Origin: Serratia entomophila
Lineage (GTDB): Bacteria > Pseudomonadota > Gammaproteobacteria > Enterobacterales > Enterobacteriaceae
NCBI RefSeq assembly: GCF_021462285.1
Contig: NZ_CP082787.1
Location: 2,046,001 to 2,110,000, forward strand
Length of the DNA: 64,000 nt
Direction: 5' to 3'
The notes under the pieces are model-generated. The model did not search any database, was not told where the DNA came from, and saw nothing but the letters and a program-made list of their open reading frames with translations. Positions 59,672 to 64,000 of this stretch are shown piece after piece. How positions within the stretch are numbered: position 1 is the first letter of the stretch; each line of letters starts with the position of its first letter. The position numbers and the translations under genes are program-made.

Positions 59672-61540
59672 ATGCATGTAAAAAACAAGCAGCCGCTGCC
59701 GGCGGTGACGCTGGCGGCTATCGGCGTGGTGTATGGCGACATCGGCACCAGCCCGCTGTATACCCTGCGCGAGTGTTTGACCGCGGAAGAAGGCATCACC
59801 ATGACGCCCGCGTCGATTTACGGCTTTTTGTCGCTGATTTTCTGGCTGCTGACGTTGGTGGTTTCAGTCAAATACATTTGTTTCGTGATGCGCGCCGACA
59901 GCGGCGGTGAAGGCGGCATTCTCACGCTGATGTCGCTGGCGGTGCGGCGGCTGGACTCGCGCTGGCTGCCGGCGGCGATATTTATCGGCCTGGTGGGCGC
60001 CAGCTTTTTCTATGGCGACGGGGTGATCACCCCGGCCATTTCGGTGATCTCGGCCATTGAAGGGCTGCAGATTATCGCGCCTGAGCTGGACCGCTTTATC
60101 ATCCCGCTGTCGCTGTTGGTGCTGGCCGCGCTGTTCGCGATCCAAAAACGCGGTACCGGCAGCGTCGGCAAACTGTTCGCGCCGGCGATGGTTGTTTGGT
60201 TTGTGACGCTGGCGCTGTTGGGCATCGGCGGCATTCTGCGGCACCCGCAAGTGTTGCAGGCGCTCAACCCCTATTGGGCGCTGAATTTCTTTATGGAATA
60301 CAAGGGGGTGTCGTTTTTTGCGCTCGGCATGGTGGTGCTGTCGGTGACCGGCGCCGAGGCGCTGTACGCCGATATGGGGCACTTCGGCAAAAAACCGATA
60401 CGCCTCGCCTGGTTTACCCTGGTGGCGCCGTCGCTGGTGCTGAACTATTTTGGCCAGGGGGCGCTGCTGCTGGTCAATCCGGCGGCGATCAATAACCCGT
60501 TCTTCCTGTTGGCGCCGGGCTGGGCGTTGATCCCGCTGTTGGTGATCGCCACGCTGGCGACGGTGATCGCGTCGCAGGCGGTGATCTCCGGCGTATTTTC
60601 CATCACGCGGCAGGCGGTGCGCCTGGGATACCTGCCGCCGATGCGCATTATCTATACCTCCGATCAGGAGTCCGGGCAGATTTATATTCCGGTGGTCAAC
60701 TGGCTGCTGTTCGCCGCCGTGCTGATCGTGATTATCAGCTTTAAACACTCCAGCAACCTGGCCTCGGCCTACGGGATTGTCGTGACCGGCACCATGCTGC
60801 TGTCTTCTGTCCTGCTGAGTATCGTCGCGGTGAAAAACTGGGGCTGGCCGCGCTACTGGGGCCTGGCGATGCTGCTGGTGATGATGGCGATCGACATTCC
60901 GCTGTTCAGCGCCAATTTGATTAAGCTGCTGTCCGGCGGCTGGCTGCCGGTGGCGCTGGGGTTGGCGATTTTGCTGGTCATGCTCACCTGGAAGACCGAG
61001 CGTTCGCGCCTGATCCGCCGGCTGCGCGACGACCAGGAAGGCCTGACCGCGCTGATTGAATCGCTGGAGAAAGCGCCGCCGAAGCGGGTGCCCGGCACGG
61101 CGGTATTTATGGAGCGCACGCCTCATGCGGTGCCGTTGGTGTTGCTGCATAACCTGAAGCACAACAAGGTATTGCATGAACGGATAGTGCTGTTGACCAT
61201 CACCACCCTCGACATGCCCTATGTGCACAACGTGCAGCGGGTGACCATCGAGCGGCTGTCGTCGAGCTTCTGGCGGGTGGTGGCCAACTACGGCTGGCGC
61301 GAGACGCCCAACGTCACGGATATCCTTTACCGCTGCGGGCTGGAGGGGATGAGCTTCACCATGAATGAAACCTCGTTCTTCATGTCGCGCGATACGCTGG
61401 TATTGGGCAAACGGCCCTGGTATCTGCGCATTCGCGGCAAGGTGTTTCAGCTGCTGCAGCGCAATGCGCTGCGCGCGCCGGATCTGTTTGAGATCCCGCC
61501 CAATCGGGTGATTGAGCTGGGCGCGCAGGTCGAGTTCTGA
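59672..61540 (+). CDS. kup: Low-affinity potassium transporter, Kup family
   Basis: The 622-residue protein, the same length as E. coli Kup, has about twelve membrane helices and a C-terminal cytoplasmic domain. The start [20 protein letters not shown] is the Kup signature; [20 protein letters not shown] and [19 protein letters not shown] follow, and the end is [14 protein letters not shown]. Kup proteins take up K+ (and Cs+) with protons. The location between mnmA and hflD is unlike E. coli, so it may be an extra paralogue of the standard kup gene. Confidence 0.9.
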   Translation: MHVKNKQPLPAVTLAAIGVVYGDIGTSPLYTLRECLTAEEGITMTPASIYGFLSLIFWLLTLVVSVKYICFVMRADSGGEGGILTLMSLAVRRLDSRWLPAAIFIGLVGASFFYGDGVITPAISVISAIEGLQIIAPELDRFIIPLSLLVLAALFAIQKRGTGSVGKLFAPAMVVWFVTLALLGIGGILRHPQVLQALNPYWALNFFMEYKGVSFFALGMVVLSVTGAEALYADMGHFGKKPIRLAWFTLVAPSLVLNYFGQGALLLVNPAAINNPFFLLAPGWALIPLLVIATLATVIASQAVISGVFSITRQAVRLGYLPPMRIIYTSDQESGQIYIPVVNWLLFAAVLIVIISFKHSSNLASAYGIVVTGTMLLSSVLLSIVAVKNWGWPRYWGLAMLLVMMAIDIPLFSANLIKLLSGGWLPVALGLAILLVMLTWKTERSRLIRRLRDDQEGLTALIESLEKAPPKRVPGTAVFMERTPHAVPLVLLHNLKHNKVLHERIVLLTITTLDMPYVHNVQRVTIERLSSSFWRVVANYGWRETPNVTDILYRCGLEGMSFTMNETSFFMSRDTLVLGKRPWYLRIRGKVFQLLQRNALRAPDLFEIPPNRVIELGAQVEF

Positions 61541-61542
61541 AT

Positions 61543-61577
61543 AAAAAAGGCGCTGCAGTGATGAACTGCCGCGCCTT
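61543..61577 (-). terminator. Rho-independent terminator of mnmA
   Basis: On the minus strand AAGGCGC..GCGCCTT arms with an inner CAGT/ACTG pair form a hairpin followed by six T residues. It lies between convergent kup and mnmA; the kup side lacks a T-run. Confidence 0.75.
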
Positions 61578-61595
61578 CAGCCTGAGATGGGGCGA

Positions 61596-62696
61596 TTACT
61601 GCAGACGCTGCTCGATAATGCCGCCGCCGAGGCAGATTTCACCCTGATAGAATACCGCGGACTGGCCCGGCGTCACCGCGGCGACCGGTTCGTCGAAACG
61701 CACTTCGATGCGTTGGTCGTCGATCGGCGTAACGGTGCAGGGGATGTCCTGCTGGCGATAACGGGTCTTCACCGTGCAGCGGAACGGCCCGCCGAGCGGC
61801 AGACGGTCAACCCAGTGCAGCTGCTGCGCAATCAGGCCGACCGACATCAGGCGCGGATGGTCGTGCCCCTGCGCCACCACCAGCACGTTGTTGGCCACGT
61901 CTTTATCCACCACGTACCACGGATCTTCGCTGCTGTCTTTCATGCCGCCGATGCCCAGCCCCTTGCGCTGGCCCAGGGTGTGATACATCAGCCCCTGATG
62001 CTCGCCGAGGGTCTGGCCGTCGACGCTGACGATCGGGCCAGGCTGTGCCGGCAGGTAGCGGCCGAGGAAGTCGCGGAACTTGCGTTCGCCGATAAAGCAG
62101 ATGCCGGTGGAGTCTTTCTTCTTGGCGGTGACCAGCTCCAGCTGTTCGGCGATGCGGCGCACCTCCGGTTTTTCCAGCTCGCCGACCGGGAACAGGCTTT
62201 GCGCTACCTGCTCGTGCCCCAGGGTGTACAGGAAGTAGCTCTGGTCTTTATTGCCGTCGACGCCGCGCAGCAGGCGGCTTTTGCCGTCTACGTCCTGGCG
62301 GCGCACGTAGTGGCCGGTGGCGATAAAGTCCGCCCCCAGGTCTTCTGCGGCGAATTCCAGGAAGGCTTTGAATTTGATTTCTTTATTGCACAGGATGTCC
62401 GGGTTCGGCGTGCGGCCGGCCTTATACTCTTCAAGGAACAGCTCAAACACGTTGTCCCAGTATTCCGCCGCGAAGTTCACCGTATGCAGTTCGATACCCA
62501 GCTTGTCGCATACCGCCTGCGCGTCGGCCAGATCGGTCGCGGCGGAGCAGTATTCTTCGTCGTCGTCTTCTTCCCAGTTCTTCATAAACAGCCCAGCGAC
62601 CTGATAGCCCTGTTGCTGTAACAGATAGGCAGTAACGGAGGAGTCGACGCCGCCGGACATTCCGACGATTACTTTTTTCTGGCTGTTGTCTGACAT
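61596..62696 (-). CDS. mnmA: tRNA-specific 2-thiouridylase MnmA
   Basis: MnmA adds sulfur to the wobble uridine of Lys, Glu and Gln tRNAs. The 366-residue protein begins with the PP-loop [20 protein letters not shown], the catalytic cysteines lie in [15 protein letters not shown] and [17 protein letters not shown], and [17 protein letters not shown] is present. Expected downstream partner hflD is separated by the kup gene. Confidence 0.96.
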   Translation of the reverse strand: MSDNSQKKVIVGMSGGVDSSVTAYLLQQQGYQVAGLFMKNWEEDDDEEYCSAATDLADAQAVCDKLGIELHTVNFAAEYWDNVFELFLEEYKAGRTPNPDILCNKEIKFKAFLEFAAEDLGADFIATGHYVRRQDVDGKSRLLRGVDGNKDQSYFLYTLGHEQVAQSLFPVGELEKPEVRRIAEQLELVTAKKKDSTGICFIGERKFRDFLGRYLPAQPGPIVSVDGQTLGEHQGLMYHTLGQRKGLGIGGMKDSSEDPWYVVDKDVANNVLVVAQGHDHPRLMSVGLIAQQLHWVDRLPLGGPFRCTVKTRYRQQDIPCTVTPIDDQRIEVRFDEPVAAVTPGQSAVFYQGEICLGGGIIEQRLQ

Positions 62697-62796
62697 GGGA
62701 TTCTCACGAGCTTGAACACGAACCGTGCTGATAAAAACAAGCGCAGGATTTTATCACGTTGGGCCAGCCCGCGCACTGCTCTTATTGTGCTGAGGT

Positions 62797-63243
62797 TCAG
62801 AACGGCCAGGCATAGCTGCCGACCAGCGACAGCGGGTAGCGCTCCGGCTGCTGATAGCTGCGGATACTTTCCGCCACCAGCCCGGAACGCAGGTTGGGCG
62901 CCTGCAAAATCTCTTCGGCGCTCAGCCACAGGCAACGGTCGATGTCGCTGTCGTGCGGCTCGGTCGGCAACGGTTGTGCCAGTTCGATCGCGAAGCAAAA
63001 GCGCAGGAAGGGCGTGCGGTCCGGCGCGATCCACTGGTGCAGCCGCAGGAACGACTGCGGCGCGGCGCGGATGCCGGTCTCTTCCCACAGCTCGCGCTCG
63101 GCGGCCTGCACCAGCGTTTCGTCGGCCTCAAGGTGGCCGGCCGGCTGGTTCCACAGGGCTTTGTTATTGATGGTCTCTTCGACGATCAGGAATTTGCCGG
63201 CGGCGTGCACCACGCAGGCGACGGTGACGTGCGGTTTGAACAT
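62797..63243 (-). CDS. nudJ: Nudix phosphatase NudJ
   Basis: The 148-residue Nudix hydrolase has the box [20 protein letters not shown] followed by TGI, with the metal-binding REXXEE core. E. coli NudJ (YmfB) hydrolyses thiamine pyrophosphate precursors and nucleoside di/triphosphates. It precedes mnmA on the same strand by about 100 bases, as in E. coli. Confidence 0.93.
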   Translation of the reverse strand: MFKPHVTVACVVHAAGKFLIVEETINNKALWNQPAGHLEADETLVQAAERELWEETGIRAAPQSFLRLHQWIAPDRTPFLRFCFAIELAQPLPTEPHDSDIDRCLWLSAEEILQAPNLRSGLVAESIRSYQQPERYPLSLVGSYAWPF

Positions 63244-63252
63244 AGCGGCCCC

Positions 63253-63591
63253 TTACAGCGGTTTGTCGATGCGTTGGTAGATGTCATCCAGCTCGGCAAT
63301 GCGGGTTTTGTAGCTCTGCGACAGGCAATTGGCGTCGCTGCCGCACAGCTTGCGCTGCTCCAGCCAGCTTTGCTGGCGATCCTGCATCGCGCCGCGGGCG
63401 CCCATGGCGAACAGGCCGCGCAGGAATTGGTATTTGGTGACCATTTCCACGTCCTTGTCGCTCAGCGAACGGCTGGCGCAAACCGCTTTTTCATCGGCGT
63501 TGACCGCTTTGGCGCAGTCGAAGCTGGCGGCCTGCGCCGCAGAGGCCGACAGCAGGCCGGTAAATACTAGCGCGGTTAATGCTTTTTTCAT
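63253..63591 (-). CDS. Small secreted LprI/DUF1311-like protein
   Basis: The 112-residue protein has a signal peptide (MKKALTALVFTGLLSASAAQA) and a mature part with cysteines in FDCAKAVNADEKAVCAS, LCGSDANCLSQSYKTRI and a final ELDDIYQRI, the LprI/DUF1311 pattern found in lysozyme-inhibitor-like periplasmic proteins. I start at ATG 63591 because AAGGAG stands seven bases ahead and the signal peptide begins there. It sits between rluE and nudJ, where E. coli has no such gene. Confidence 0.8.
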   Translation of the reverse strand: MKKALTALVFTGLLSASAAQAASFDCAKAVNADEKAVCASRSLSDKDVEMVTKYQFLRGLFAMGARGAMQDRQQSWLEQRKLCGSDANCLSQSYKTRIAELDDIYQRIDKPL

Positions 63592-63607
63592 GACGGCTCC
63601 TTGCAGA

Positions 63608-64000
63608 CTACAGGGAATCAAGGGTTTTCCATTCACCGGGTTGCAGTTCACCCAATGAAAGATTACCCATACTGTAGCGAATCAGGCGCAGGGTAGGGAA
63701 CCCGATATGCGCAGTCATGCGACGCACCTGGCGATTTCGCCCTTCGAACAGGGTGATCTTCAGCCAGGCGGTGGGGATGGATTTGCGCTCGCGAATTGGC
63801 GGGTTGCGCGGCCACAGCCACTGCGGCTCGGCCACCAGCTCCACCCCGGCGGGCAAGGTGGGGCCGTCTTTCAGCGTGACGCCGCTGCGCAGTGGCGCCA
63901 GATCGCTTTCCTGCGGCGCGCCTTCCACCTGCACGAAGTACACCTTGCCGGTGCGTTTGCCCGGCTGGGTGAGCTGCGCCTGCAGCTTGCCGTCGTTGGT
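63608..64000 (-). CDS. rluE: 23S rRNA pseudouridine(2457) synthase RluE, 5' end beyond window
   Basis: The 130 visible C-terminal residues match E. coli Rlu[57 protein letters not shown], and [20 protein letters not shown]. This is the RsuA/RluB/E/F family catalytic domain's later half; the catalytic Asp lies off the right edge. The frame is open to base 64000. Confidence 0.94.
   Translation of the reverse strand, partial: TNDGKLQAQLTQPGKRTGKVYFVQVEGAPQESDLAPLRSGVTLKDGPTLPAGVELVAEPQWLWPRNPPIRERKSIPTAWLKITLFEGRNRQVRRMTAHIGFPTLRLIRYSMGNLSLGELQPGEWKTLDSL

Noticed and set aside
59864-61228. A 454-codon minus-strand frame within kup
   Set aside because: Product is repetitive His/Gln/Arg sequence without a domain, as expected opposite membrane-protein codons.

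Overview
The window is high-GC enterobacterial chromosome. The gene order ychF-pth-ychH-prs-ispE-lolB | hemA-prfA-prmC-sirB2-sirB1-kdsA | mfd | lolCDE-nagK-cobB | pot | pepT | roxA-phoQ-phoP | purB-hflD | mnmA-nudJ-rluE follows the E. coli backbone, and the proteins look like those of a Serratia-type bacterium. The genus is inferred from gene content and protein similarity and was not tested by search.

Layout. Positions 1-6450 hold a sulfur-metabolism island. It has an acyl-CoA-dehydrogenase-like monooxygenase (cut by the left edge), an SsuD-like flavin monooxygenase and a LysR regulator on the minus strand. Divergent from them are a cysteine dioxygenase, a four-domain rhodanese and an SsuA-like binding protein. 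From 6.7 to 20.6 kb is the conserved translation, envelope and haem block, interrupted by a SulP transporter (8.1 kb) and a secreted AA10-type oxidase-like protein (14.1 kb). From 20.6 to 33.7 kb are dauA, a UPF0303 gene, mfd, a PLP-dependent dehydratase divergent from a YheO/DauR-type regulator, the lipoprotein-sorting genes lolCDE, nagK and cobB. From 33.7 to 41.6 kb are the polyamine importer genes, but potD is separated from potABC by an RpiR regulator, a GH4 phospho-glycosidase and a PTS EIICB. pepT and hcxB follow.

The most distinctive accessory locus is 44.6-49.1 kb. A near-consensus LexA box stands upstream of a fibre-like protein with an S74 self-cleaving chaperone domain. It is followed by a large bacteriocin with a (KAEEAR)10 coil and a colicin D-type tRNase tip, then its ImmD-like immunity gene. 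Downstream lie two fossils: a frameshifted second ImmD-like gene, and a scrap of the same bacteriocin joined to the beginning of an E2/E9-type DNase domain. This looks like a toxin-tip exchange locus under SOS control.

The last part (49-64 kb) holds roxA, a long palindromic intergenic repeat, phoQP with a PhoP box, a MocR regulator and two GNAT acetyltransferases. An IS4-family element has landed exactly inside the shared terminator hairpin between a GNAT gene and purB. After it come purB, hflD (TTG start), a Kup potassium transporter separating hflD from mnmA, nudJ, an LprI-like secreted protein and rluE (cut by the right edge). No rRNA, tRNA, CRISPR array or complete prophage was seen.
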